Below are positions 43,684 through 51,734 of a stretch of 64,000 nucleotides of DNA, piece by piece. The position numbers and the translations under genes were made by a program. A model generated the notes under the pieces. The model was given only the letters and a program-made list of their open reading frames with translations, was not told the DNA's origin and did no database searches. This stretch comes from G963692885 sp964657395 (GTDB lineage Bacteria > Acidobacteriota > Terriglobia > Terriglobales > Acidobacteriaceae): NCBI GenBank assembly GCA_964657395.1, contig CAZZUX010000007.1, positions 1 to 64,000 of the forward strand. Direction: 5' to 3'. Every line of letters begins with the position of its first letter. The first letter of the stretch is position 1.

Positions 43684-44871
43684 ATGGCAACACTTTTAGT
43701 AGAACCGGTAGCGGACTTGCGTGTTCTCGACGAAACGGCGGCGGAGCTGCGTGAAACGGCTGACAGTTGCTCGCTGGAAAATTACCTGACACTGCCTGAC
43801 CACACGATGGACGCCCGTATCGCTGCGTCCCGCGAGCGGCTTGGCGCCGACGCCGTCATCCTTGGTCATCATTACCAGCGTGACGAAGTCATCCGCTTCG
43901 CCGACTTCACTGGCGACTCCTACAAGCTTTCAAAGATTGCGGCTGAGACTGAGGCCAAATACATTCTTTTCTGCGGCGTCCACTTTATGGCTGAAAGCGC
44001 CGATGTGCTGGGCCGCACGGATGCGAACGGGCGCAGTCTGCAGCAGGTGATCCTGCCTGACCTGAATGCCGGCTGCTCCATGGCGGACATGGCAGAGATC
44101 GGACAGGTGGAAGCCTGCTGGGAGGGCTTGCAGCGCGCCGGCTTGCGCGAAGACCAGGTGCTGCCGCTTACCTATATGAACTCCACTGCCGCAATCAAGG
44201 CATTCTGCGGCGAGCTGGGCGGACTGGTGTGTACGTCCTCCAATGCGCGGTCTGCGTTCGAATGGGCCTTTGCGCGCCGCGAGAAGATCCTGTTTCTGCC
44301 CGATCAGCACCTGGGACGAAATACCGCCTTTGCCATGGGCATCCCGCTGTCGGAGATGGTGGTATGGGATCCCTTTCAGATTGGCGGCGGCATCGCTCCT
44401 GATCGCCTGCGGGCTGCGAAGGTCATCCTTTGGAAGGGCCACTGTTCTGTCCATCAGCGCTTTCTGCCCAGCCACGTGGACCAGGTGCGAGCCAGGTATC
44501 CGGGTATCCAGGTCATCGTGCATCCGGAATGCCGCTGGGAAGTCTGCCAGAAAGCCGATGCACTGGGATCGACCGAGCGACTGATCAAACTGGTCGAAGA
44601 TGCGCCGGAGGGCAGCATGTTCGCCATCGGTACAGAGATACACCTGGTGAACCGGCTGGCACACAGGTTTGCGCCTCTAGGGAAAAAGATCATCACCCTG
44701 GATGACACCGGCTGCCTCTGCACGACGATGTACCGGATTTCGCCCCAGCATCTGGCCTGGGCGCTCGAAAACCTTGAAGAGGGCCGAGTCGTGAATCAAA
44801 TCAAAGTGCGCGTGGATGTGAAGTACTGGGCGCGGGTTGCTCTCGACCGAATGCTTGAAGTAAAGGCATGA
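43684..44871 (+). CDS. nadA: Quinolinate synthase
   Basis: 4Fe-4S enzyme that condenses iminoaspartate with dihydroxyacetone phosphate to quinolinate, the branch-committing step of de novo NAD synthesis. The 395-residue protein has GHHYQRDEVIRFADFTGDS, then the three cluster cysteines in FCGVHFMAESADVLG, VHPECRWEVC and DDTGCLCTTMYR, and the loop NAGCSMADMAE. Start ATG 43684 follows AAGGCGGAAG. Expression is probably under control of the NAD+-I riboswitch that overlaps this ribosome-binding site. The DUF2203 gene follows after 37 bases. Confidence 0.96.
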   Translation: MATLLVEPVADLRVLDETAAELRETADSCSLENYLTLPDHTMDARIAASRERLGADAVILGHHYQRDEVIRFADFTGDSYKLSKIAAETEAKYILFCGVHFMAESADVLGRTDANGRSLQQVILPDLNAGCSMADMAEIGQVEACWEGLQRAGLREDQVLPLTYMNSTAAIKAFCGELGGLVCTSSNARSAFEWAFARREKILFLPDQHLGRNTAFAMGIPLSEMVVWDPFQIGGGIAPDRLRAAKVILWKGHCSVHQRFLPSHVDQVRARYPGIQVIVHPECRWEVCQKADALGSTERLIKLVEDAPEGSMFAIGTEIHLVNRLAHRFAPLGKKIITLDDTGCLCTTMYRISPQHLAWALENLEEGRVVNQIKVRVDVKYWARVALDRMLEVKA

Positions 44872-44908
44872 TCAGCGTCTCGCTGCTTATGCCAAAGGGG
44901 ACTTGCTG

Positions 44909-45352
44909 ATGAAGATGAAGACGTTTTCCCTGGACGAAGCGCAGGGTCTGTTGCCAATCCTCGATGCACTGCTTGATCGCGCTTTGCAGACGCGCGACGA
45001 AGCGGCGCGGCTGGAAGAAAAGATGGCTGCGTTGAAGGTTCGCATCTTCCATTCCGGCGGCATGGCAGTGGATGTCGTAGCAGCCTACCGGGACGCAGCG
45101 GCACTGCTGAGGAATCGCGAGGCGGCCGTCAAGACCATGGAAGAATTCGCGTCGATTGGCGTCCAGGTCAAGGACCTCGACTCAGGCCTGCTGGATTTCC
45201 CGTGCAACCTGGATGGAGAGGTCGTACTGCTTTGCTGGAAGCGGGGCGAACCGAAGATTGAATACTGGCACACCATGGAAGCGGGATTCAGTGGCAGACA
45301 GAGGCTTGATGCACGCTTTCGCAGCAGTGCGCGTGCCGACCGTCTGAACTGA
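44909..45352 (+). CDS. DUF2203 family protein
   Basis: A 147-residue soluble protein with the DUF2203 pattern: KTFSLDEAQGLLPILDALL at the start, a helical middle, then SIGVQVKDLDSGLLDFP, EVVLLCWKRGEPKIEYWH and a GR motif in GFSGRQRLDARF. The family has no assigned function. ATG 44909 is chosen (AAAGGGG about nine bases upstream); the frame opens at TTG 44903. It shares a strand with nadA but there is no evidence of a NAD-related role. It is convergent with the histidine kinase gene, eight bases away. Confidence 0.85.
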   Translation: MKMKTFSLDEAQGLLPILDALLDRALQTRDEAARLEEKMAALKVRIFHSGGMAVDVVAAYRDAAALLRNREAAVKTMEEFASIGVQVKDLDSGLLDFPCNLDGEVVLLCWKRGEPKIEYWHTMEAGFSGRQRLDARFRSSARADRLN

Positions 45353-45360
45353 GGCTTGAG

Positions 45361-46455
45361 CTAGGTAGCAAAGGCGTGGGGCCAGTACAGGCTGAACCTC
45401 GTGCCCTGGTTCACGATGGAATGTACTGAGATGCTTCCAGAGTGGCGATCCATGATATGTTTCACGCTCCACAGGCCCATGCCATTCCCGGCTTCACCTT
45501 TGGTGGTCGCGCCAAAATGGAACAGGGTGTCCAGAACATCCGGCGCGATGCCGCTTCCCTGGTCGGCTACAACAATCTCGACTCCTTCACTGCGGCCCGT
45601 GAGCTTCACCTCGACCTTGGCCCCAGGGGATGTCACAGCTTCGCAGGCATTCCGTACAAGATTAAGCAAAACCTGGCGAACTTCCCCGGCAAAGGCGTCC
45701 ACCGTGCAATTCCCATCAGCCTCCACGTGGAAGAGAAGCTGTCGGGATTCGATGAGTGGATTGAGAATGAACCGGACTGAATCCATGGCGGCGCGCAGAT
45801 CAACCTTTTCCGGTCTTCTGCCTTGGCGAATGAAGGAGAGCGTGGAATCTGCGATGGTAAGAACGCGGGTGGCTTCCTCAACCGTGGAGCGTGCGAGCGC
45901 TGCAATTTCGGGTGAAACCTGTGCCGAGCTGTAGATCAGGTACTGCAGATTCTGAATGGCTTCCAGCGGATTCCGTATTTCGTGGCTGACACTGGCGGAC
46001 ATGCGGCTCCACTCCTCGAGTTTCTTGGCCGCCAGCAGGTTCTCGCGCATTTCGTAATTGGTGGACTCGCTGGAGGCAAGCCGTCGGGCATAGTCATTTA
46101 TGCCAAAAACGATCCGCGGCATCCGAACGATCAGCATGATCGCGACATAGCCTGACAAACCTGCAGTAAGAATGTTCATCCAGGCGTCTAACCAGAACAC
46201 TGGAATCCAGGTCGTCACTACTTCCAGCAGGTGGGTCGATCCGCAAGCCAGGATGAAGAGGGCAAAGCCGATAACGAAATAGATCCAGTCACGTGCGATA
46301 GCGAGACCGGTACGTGATGCAAGAACGATCAGAAGGATGCAGATGGTCAGGTAGCTGAGGAAGGTGATCAGGTTCGTGATCACCATGGTCCAGATCAGGT
46401 GAGGCGCTGCTGCCCAGCAAACCGCGTGCGGCATGAGTGAATTCGAGTCCAGCAT
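45361..46455 (-). CDS. Sensor histidine kinase with ethylene-receptor-like membrane domain
   Basis: A 364-residue kinase without a receiver domain. The N-terminal 115 residues hold three or four hydrophobic helices. WTMVITNLITFLSYLTICIL aligns with ETR1 helix 1, and FALFILACGSTHLLEVVTTW with ETR1 helix 2, where Cys65 and His69 bind copper; here these are Cys71 and His75. Asp25 of ETR1 is Asn28 and Pro36 is Cys39, both replaced, while Tyr32 and Ile35 are kept (Tyr35, Ile38). The kinase core follows: SASVSHEIRNPLEAI with phospho-acceptor His158, N-box NLVRNACEAV, G1 DQGSGIAPD, G2 GNGMGLWSVKHI. No response-regulator gene is adjacent. The downstream partner and ligand are unknown. Confidence 0.88.
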   Translation of the reverse strand: MLDSNSLMPHAVCWAAAPHLIWTMVITNLITFLSYLTICILLIVLASRTGLAIARDWIYFVIGFALFILACGSTHLLEVVTTWIPVFWLDAWMNILTAGLSGYVAIMLIVRMPRIVFGINDYARRLASSESTNYEMRENLLAAKKLEEWSRMSASVSHEIRNPLEAIQNLQYLIYSSAQVSPEIAALARSTVEEATRVLTIADSTLSFIRQGRRPEKVDLRAAMDSVRFILNPLIESRQLLFHVEADGNCTVDAFAGEVRQVLLNLVRNACEAVTSPGAKVEVKLTGRSEGVEIVVADQGSGIAPDVLDTLFHFGATTKGEAGNGMGLWSVKHIMDRHSGSISVHSIVNQGTRFSLYWPHAFAT

Positions 46456-47360
46456 TTTCCGCCTACTTCGCGCCGTGCCAATCGTTGGTCATATCAAGTT
46501 AATCGCGGTTCAACTGGCGCCCGGATCAGTGACGTCCAGCCCACTACAACCTATATCTCAATAAGTGCTCTGATAAGCGGGAGCATACATGAAGTTACAT
46601 TGCCACGTAGACCTAAATTGCAAAGCCTGCTCAATGCAGTGTCATGTAAGTAATCTCTTCCGAACCGAATGTGATTACCTCATCGTTGCGCTACAAGTAA
46701 CAGGGCTCATTGTCCTTAAGTCGTGGATCGCATGACAGGCATAGGGCAACGCCAAAATCATGAGAGCTACTGTAAATAAAGGCTGATAAATGTCACGTAT
46801 CTTACGTTGAAAACATGGACGCAGTCTTTTAGGCAAGTAGCGAGTGTTCCTAGGGTCAGTCTTTTCGCCATCGGCAATTGAGAATTTCGAAAGGTAAGCT
46901 TTTGTACATCGCTGGCGTCAGTAAGCCTTAATGATTGACATATCAAAGTCACCGCCACTTAGTTTTCAGCTTCGAGCTGGTAGTCGGAGTTGGTTTCTGT
47001 CTGTACTCTCTTCATCGCTCAACGCGTCCTGCCACGAGACTCTGACCTTCAGGTTAAAAACAGTGGCCACCTCTTGCGCGTCGGTACACTGAGCTCACCG
47101 AGTCGATCCATCTCTGTGACAAATCCGCTGCTTCGGTGTGGACGCAGGCAATGCCGCAGTCGCGTTTGGTAGCCAAGTTCCAAGCGCGACTTTACGAACG
47201 CCTTCCGGCAAGCGTGCCTGTGAAAAGCGGTAGTGGCCTGATAGTTGGCGGAGGATGCAGGCTTTTCTCCAGCCTGCAACGTCAACCTGGCAGGCATTTG
47301 GTTACTATCTAGCAAGCGCTCGATGGTACCGGATGCCGTCCGCGTAGAAGTGGGGTCGGG
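46456..47360. other. 0.9-kb stretch without a recognisable gene, A+T-richer
   Basis: The two 60-base blocks from 46561 and 46621 are 42% G+C by hand count, well below the neighbouring genes. Open frames here are short and carry no recognised motif. It must contain the promoter of the kinase (leftward) and of the propeller lipoprotein (rightward). A perfect 8-bp hairpin TGCAGGCT/AGCCTGCA lies at 47256-47278 without a T run. The stretch after about 47150 has a protein-like frame (LVAKFQARLYERLPASVPVK) ending at 47313, possibly a decayed gene. One small Cys-rich frame is listed separately. Confidence 0.5.
46589..46735 (+). CDS. Possible 48-residue Cys/His-rich small protein
   Basis: ATG 46589 to TGA 46735 with GGGAG about seven bases upstream. 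The first 20 residues contain C-x5-C-x2-C-x3-C spacing (Cys5, 11, 14, 18) plus His4, His6 and His19, reminiscent of a small metal-binding knuckle. The last 20 residues are hydrophobic (YLIVALQVTGLIVLKSW). No homologue is recognised and such frames arise by chance in A+T-rich DNA, so this is only a candidate. Confidence 0.18.
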   Translation: MKLHCHVDLNCKACSMQCHVSNLFRTECDYLIVALQVTGLIVLKSWIA

Positions 47361-48524
47361 ATGACACGTTTAGCAGGTTTGGCTTGCATTGGGCTTCTGC
47401 TGTTGAGTGGTTGCGGGAATTTTTTTACCCCCCAGAGCACAGGGACCGGCGGCGGCGGCACGGGCAATACGGCTGCGGGAGATGTGCTGTACTTCATGAA
47501 CACAGCGGAAAGTTCGATCAGCGCCTATTCTGTGTCGACGACCGGAGCCTTGGCGGCGGTGAGCAAATCGCCTTTTTCGATCGGGCTGGTGCCTACATCC
47601 ATGGCGATCACGCCCGGAAACACCTTCCTGTACGTTGGCACCGCGACCGGCATTCTCGGCTACTCCCTTGGCGCAGGGGGTGTGCTGACGGAGTTGAACA
47701 GCAGTACGCCAGTAGCGACAGACGTGATCGCGCCGCTCAGCATGCAGGTTGACTCTACTGGTACTTACCTCATGGCAGCCGCAGAAAATCTGAGCACGAC
47801 TCTGCCCGAAATAGCTTTGTACACCATCAACGCTACGAGTGGGGTCCTCACGCCGGCGACTGGATCGCCGCTGGCCGTAAAGGCCGGGAACGGAACCACC
47901 AGCAGCACGGTGGGCAATGCTCCGTACCAGCTCTGCATTACACCGAATAATGCCAACGTATACCTGACTCTGGCAGGCGGTGGAACCGAGATACTCACGT
48001 TCAATGCATCCACTGCGGCTCTGGCCGATACAGGCGTCCATCTGAACCTGCTGAATGGCGGCACCGGAGAGTATGGAGCGATCAGCAACTCGACCAGCAC
48101 AGTACTGTATGTTGCCGAGATAGGTATAGGGGTGAGAGCGCTGAGTATCGCCTCCGGAGGAGGCCTGACAGAGCTGGCAGGCTCGCCCTTCAAGAGCGGC
48201 AACGGGCCGACCGGGTTCGTTCTCGACTCAACGGGCGACTACCTCTATGTAACCAACAAGGGTGATTCCACCATAAGCGGATACAGTGTCTCTGCGAGTG
48301 GGGCGCTCACGGCGCTGGCAGCCTCTCCTTTCAAGACTGGAACACTGCCATTGGCCATGTCACTCGACCAGTCGAAGAAGTTCCTGGCAGTGGCGAACAG
48401 CGGCGGCACGCCGGATCTGGGTGTCTATGCGTTTGACGCCACCATGATCGGCAAACTGAACCTGGTGTCGAGTGAGACGGACACCAACATCCTGGGGACC
48501 ACGCAGGTTGTTGGTACCCACTAG
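47361..48524 (+). CDS. YVTN-type beta-propeller lipoprotein
   Basis: A 387-residue exported protein. The lipobox LLSGC puts the lipidated Cys at residue 19, after which comes a Gly/Thr-rich linker (TGTGGGGTGN). The rest is a seven-blade propeller of the lactonase/YVTN class: blades repeat units such as ISAYSVSTTGALAAVSKSPF and ISGYSVSASGALTALAASPF, and a DSTGDYLYVTNKGDSTI segment. Such proteins resemble 6-phosphogluconolactonase, but a lactonase activity is not implied for the lipid-anchored, secreted forms common in Acidobacteriota. The last blade ends at DLGVYAFDATMIG. Confidence 0.85.
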   Translation: MTRLAGLACIGLLLLSGCGNFFTPQSTGTGGGGTGNTAAGDVLYFMNTAESSISAYSVSTTGALAAVSKSPFSIGLVPTSMAITPGNTFLYVGTATGILGYSLGAGGVLTELNSSTPVATDVIAPLSMQVDSTGTYLMAAAENLSTTLPEIALYTINATSGVLTPATGSPLAVKAGNGTTSSTVGNAPYQLCITPNNANVYLTLAGGGTEILTFNASTAALADTGVHLNLLNGGTGEYGAISNSTSTVLYVAEIGIGVRALSIASGGGLTELAGSPFKSGNGPTGFVLDSTGDYLYVTNKGDSTISGYSVSASGALTALAASPFKTGTLPLAMSLDQSKKFLAVANSGGTPDLGVYAFDATMIGKLNLVSSETDTNILGTTQVVGTH

Positions 48525-48602
48525 AATGCTTGCCGTGCAGTGGTATGCTGATGCTGCGTCGGAATACCCGGCGCTGAGCGATCCCTCGTCCGTCCAGGTA
48601 CA

Positions 48603-49850
48603 GTGAACCCCCGCCAAAGTCCCCGTCTTACCTTGCTCTTCTTCTGCGTTCTGCTTGCCCTCTCCGGATGCAAGCGATATGCAGCCGTCCACCATGGGGA
48701 CTATGTCTACGTGAGTTCCACGCAGACATTCCTGCGTGATCGCGTGGCTGCGGTCTCGAACAAGGTGGCCACTGTCTACAACGGTGAACGTCTAGAAGTG
48801 GTGGATCACGGCCGGCGATTTCTGAAGGTGAAGACCCCCGCCGGGGCCACTGGCTGGATTGAAGATCACATGGTCATCGATCAGGCAGCCTACGACAAAT
48901 TCAAGACATTGCATGATGCGAACCTGGCGGCTACTGCCGTTTCCACTGCTGTCCTGAGGGACGATCTGTATGCCCACCTGGCGCCGGGGCGGGATACGCC
49001 TCGTTTTCTGCTGCTGCCGGAAAATGACAAGCTGCAACTGCTGCAACGGGCGAGCGTACCCAAGCCGGATGCCCAGGCTGCATGGATGCACCCGACGGCC
49101 AAGACGGGCGCAACTCCCTCGTCAGGCAAGGTAGTAGTCAAGGCTGCGCCGGAGGTGACAAGGCGGGGCAGGCGCGGAAGCAAACCAGGAAAGGCTGTCG
49201 ACCCAAATGCTGTGCCTATGGAAGATTGGTGGCTGGTGCGGGATGGGGCGGGGCGTATCGGGTGGGTGCTCGCGCGACGGCTGGATGTGGATGTGCCGGA
49301 TGAGGTGGTGCAGTACGCCGAAGGCCAGAGGATTGTCGGTGCGTACCTGCTTGAGAAGGTGGACGATCCGGGCGCCACAGCCAAATTTCCCGATGGAACC
49401 GTCCCGAACTACGTAGCCGTTCTAAGCCCCTACAAGGATGGCCTGCCCTACGACTATGACCAGATCCGCGTCTTCGCGTGGAACGTGAAGAAACATCGGT
49501 ATGAGGGTGCTTACCGGAAGCGCGATGTTGCCGGTTATCTGCCGGTCTCAGTCACGCACCAGGTGGTGGAGACGGCAGGGCCGCTGGCGGCAAAGCCGGT
49601 GCCGGTTTTTACTGTCAAGGTTGCAACGGATACAGCAGTACCTTCGCTCGATCCGCAGACTGGAATGATCCGACCAGTAGCTACTGAGGAGCAGTCTTTC
49701 AGCCTGGAAGGAGAAATGGTCAAGCGCATGCTGCCCGCGGGACAGGCGCCGCCTCCAGTAGCGAAGCCTGCCATCACTCCGGCAAAAGGCACCTCGGGCG
49801 GAGCGCGGCGACGGCACACTACCGGGCGACGTCGTCATCGCCGCCAGTAG
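48603..49850 (+). CDS. SH3-domain lipoprotein
   Basis: A 415-residue probable outer-membrane lipoprotein. The start is GTG 48603, with a signal ending in LSGC (Cys24). A bacterial SH3-like domain spans about 30-95: YVYVSSTQTFLRD, ERLEVVDHGRRFLKVKTPAG and GWIEDHMV. A second, split one lies at about 110-245 with a basic RRGRRGSKPGK insertion and WWLVRDGAGRIGWVLARRLD. A central beta-rich region (about 260-350) and a Pro/Ala tail ending in a run of Arg/His residues complete it. SH3b modules often bind peptidoglycan. It follows the propeller lipoprotein by 78 bases on the same strand. Confidence 0.8.
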   Translation: MNPRQSPRLTLLFFCVLLALSGCKRYAAVHHGDYVYVSSTQTFLRDRVAAVSNKVATVYNGERLEVVDHGRRFLKVKTPAGATGWIEDHMVIDQAAYDKFKTLHDANLAATAVSTAVLRDDLYAHLAPGRDTPRFLLLPENDKLQLLQRASVPKPDAQAAWMHPTAKTGATPSSGKVVVKAAPEVTRRGRRGSKPGKAVDPNAVPMEDWWLVRDGAGRIGWVLARRLDVDVPDEVVQYAEGQRIVGAYLLEKVDDPGATAKFPDGTVPNYVAVLSPYKDGLPYDYDQIRVFAWNVKKHRYEGAYRKRDVAGYLPVSVTHQVVETAGPLAAKPVPVFTVKVATDTAVPSLDPQTGMIRPVATEEQSFSLEGEMVKRMLPAGQAPPPVAKPAITPAKGTSGGARRRHTTGRRRHRRQ

Positions 49851-49864
49851 TCGGCGAAGACTAA

Positions 49865-51184
49865 CTAGGAAAGAAAAGTGGCGATAGCTGCAACAACTGA
49901 CTCCTGCTCTTCGTGGCGGAGCTGGGGGTAGATGGGCAGCGCAAGAACTTCGGCTGCGGCCCGTTCACTCTCCGGGAAGTCTCCCTGCTTGTAGCCAAGA
50001 CCTTGCAGCGCGTTCTGCAGATGCAATGGCACCGGGTAGTAGATCTCTGATCCGATTTGCTGTTCTGCCAGGAAGCTGCGAAGCCCGTCGCGACGCTGCA
50101 CACGGATCACATACTGGTGGAAAACGTGGGTTGCCGGCTCCAGGTTGAAGGGAAGCACTACACCCCCCGCGGGATAAGGTCCGTGGTCGACGAGACCGGC
50201 CTTTTGGAAGAGGGCGTGGTAGGTAGCGGCGAGCTCGCGGCGCTTCTGGTTCCAGCGATTGACATAGCGAAGCTTTACCAGCAACACCGCAGCCTGGATT
50301 GTGTCGAGACGGCTGTTCCAGCCAACTTCGTCGTGGTAATAGCGTTTGCGCATGCCGTGGGCGCGGAGCATGCGCACCCGCTCAGCGATAGAGGCTCGGC
50401 TGGTCGTGACCATGCCAGCTTCGCCTGCGGCGCTGAGATTCTTGGTTGGATAAAAGCTGAACGCCGCAGCATCGCCGAGGGACCCGGCCGGCCGCCCGTT
50501 CCACGATGCACCAAACGCCTGCGCGGCATCCTCGATCAACAGGCAGCCGAAACGGGTGCGGAGGTCTTCCATCTCGTTCCAATCGACTATTTGGCCATAG
50601 AGATGAACCGGCAACACAGCCTTCAGAGGTTCTGATGATGCCTCTTGAGCCCGTCTGACAGCAGCGGAACTCAGGTTGAAGGTAAGTGGGTCAATGTCGG
50701 CGAGTACCGGTCGGGCGCCAGTCCTCAGGATGGAGCTTACCGTCGCAAAGAAGCTGAAGGGGGTGGTCGCTACTCGGTCGCCCGAAGAAACGCCGGATGC
50801 TGCCATGGCGAGCCACAGGGCATCGGTCCCTGAGCCGCAGCCGACCGCCTCTGCTGTCGAACAGGCAATGGCAGCCTGTTTCTCAAAGGCGGCAACCTGT
50901 GCCCCCAGGATGTAGTGTTGGGTGGCGAGGACACCTTCGATGGCTGAGAGGATCTCTTTGCCAATAGAGGCATGTTCGCGGGAAAAGTCGAGTAGCGGCA
51001 CAGGCAAACCAGCGGGCTTCAACCGGCGCCCCGCTGCACGTTCGTCCTCGGCCGGGATGGGTGTCGCTGCCGGCGAAATCTTGGGCGAAAAGGTCACTCC
51101 AGTGAGTTTACGCCCGGCTTTACTGGTATGTCCGGCGGTGCGTTTGTTGTTAGTGAGCCGTTTGGATGCAACAATGGCTTGCAA
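49865..51184 (-). CDS. DegT/DnrJ/EryC1-family sugar aminotransferase
   Basis: A 439-residue PLP enzyme of the type that transaminates nucleotide keto-sugars. The PLP lysine lies in SFYPTKNLSAAGEAGMV. ACSTAEAVGCGSGTDALWLAM binds the cofactor phosphate, and LIEDAAQAFGASWNGR supplies the ring-contact Asp. The first 60 residues are basic and low in homology; the conserved part starts near PVPLLDFSREH, so the TTG start at 51184 may be too early (an in-frame GTG at 51097 is an alternative). No nucleotide-sugar pathway genes are adjacent. It is convergent with the SH3 lipoprotein and divergent from hfq. Confidence 0.86.
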   Translation of the reverse strand: MQAIVASKRLTNNKRTAGHTSKAGRKLTGVTFSPKISPAATPIPAEDERAAGRRLKPAGLPVPLLDFSREHASIGKEILSAIEGVLATQHYILGAQVAAFEKQAAIACSTAEAVGCGSGTDALWLAMAASGVSSGDRVATTPFSFFATVSSILRTGARPVLADIDPLTFNLSSAAVRRAQEASSEPLKAVLPVHLYGQIVDWNEMEDLRTRFGCLLIEDAAQAFGASWNGRPAGSLGDAAAFSFYPTKNLSAAGEAGMVTTSRASIAERVRMLRAHGMRKRYYHDEVGWNSRLDTIQAAVLLVKLRYVNRWNQKRRELAATYHALFQKAGLVDHGPYPAGGVVLPFNLEPATHVFHQYVIRVQRRDGLRSFLAEQQIGSEIYYPVPLHLQNALQGLGYKQGDFPESERAAAEVLALPIYPQLRHEEQESVVAAIATFLS

Positions 51185-51400
51185 ACCTGAAGCGTAAAGC
51201 TCGCATCTACCTCCAAGACCGCAAAGTGCGACCAGCAGTGAAACCTTGCCGGGTGTGCGGAAATCCTTGTGGCAAATAGCGGTGAGTGGAGCCTGAAGCT
51301 GTATCTTGTTGCTTAGTAACCGGATTTACATCTTTCGATGGCGACTTGATTCATTTACATAGCGTTGTTGATATCAGATTGAGTACGAGGAGATCGGCAC

Positions 51401-51691
51401 ATGGACAACAAGCCGGCACAAAATATACAAGACACTTTCCTGAACACGGTTCGGAAAGACAAAACGCCGATCACAATTTACCTGGTCAGCGGCGTGAAGT
51501 TAACCGGCAAAATTCGATCCTTCGACAAGTATTCTGTTCTTCTGGAGAACAATAGCCAGGAACAGTTGATCTTCAAGCATGCCATTTCCACCGTTGTGAG
51601 TACGCGCTCGGTGATGCATGGAGATCACCGCCCCGCTACAGCCGGTGCAGGAGTGCCTGTTGCAGCCGGGTCACGAGAGCTGGAATCCTGA
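51401..51691 (+). CDS. hfq: RNA chaperone Hfq
   Basis: A 96-residue Sm-like hexameric protein that pairs small RNAs with mRNAs. The Sm1 and Sm2 motifs are complete: IQDTFLNTVRKDKTPITIYL, GVKLTGKIRSFDKYSVLL and FKHAISTVVSTRS, so the uridine-binding face keeps Gln, Lys and His. The Tyr preceding Lys-His in E. coli Hfq is Phe here. The C-terminal tail (about 70-96) is a short Ala/Gly/Pro stretch. ATG 51401 follows GAGGAG. hflX begins 44 bases downstream, the conserved hfq-hflX pair. The 216 bases before hfq show no hairpin I would call. Confidence 0.95.
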   Translation: MDNKPAQNIQDTFLNTVRKDKTPITIYLVSGVKLTGKIRSFDKYSVLLENNSQEQLIFKHAISTVVSTRSVMHGDHRPATAGAGVPVAAGSRELES

Positions 51692-51734
51692 GGGTTTTAA
51701 GTTCTGACCGGATGGCCGACTGGATGATAGCCAG

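Noticed and set aside
46767..46958. 63-codon minus-strand frame in the gene-poor gap
   Set aside because: No convincing ribosome-binding site or motif; the length is expected by chance in this A+T-richer stretch.
47256..47278. Perfect 8-bp hairpin TGCAGGCT/AGCCTGCA before the propeller gene
   Set aside because: No T run, no upstream gene on the plus strand to terminate, and no match to a known regulatory RNA; left as an unexplained hairpin.
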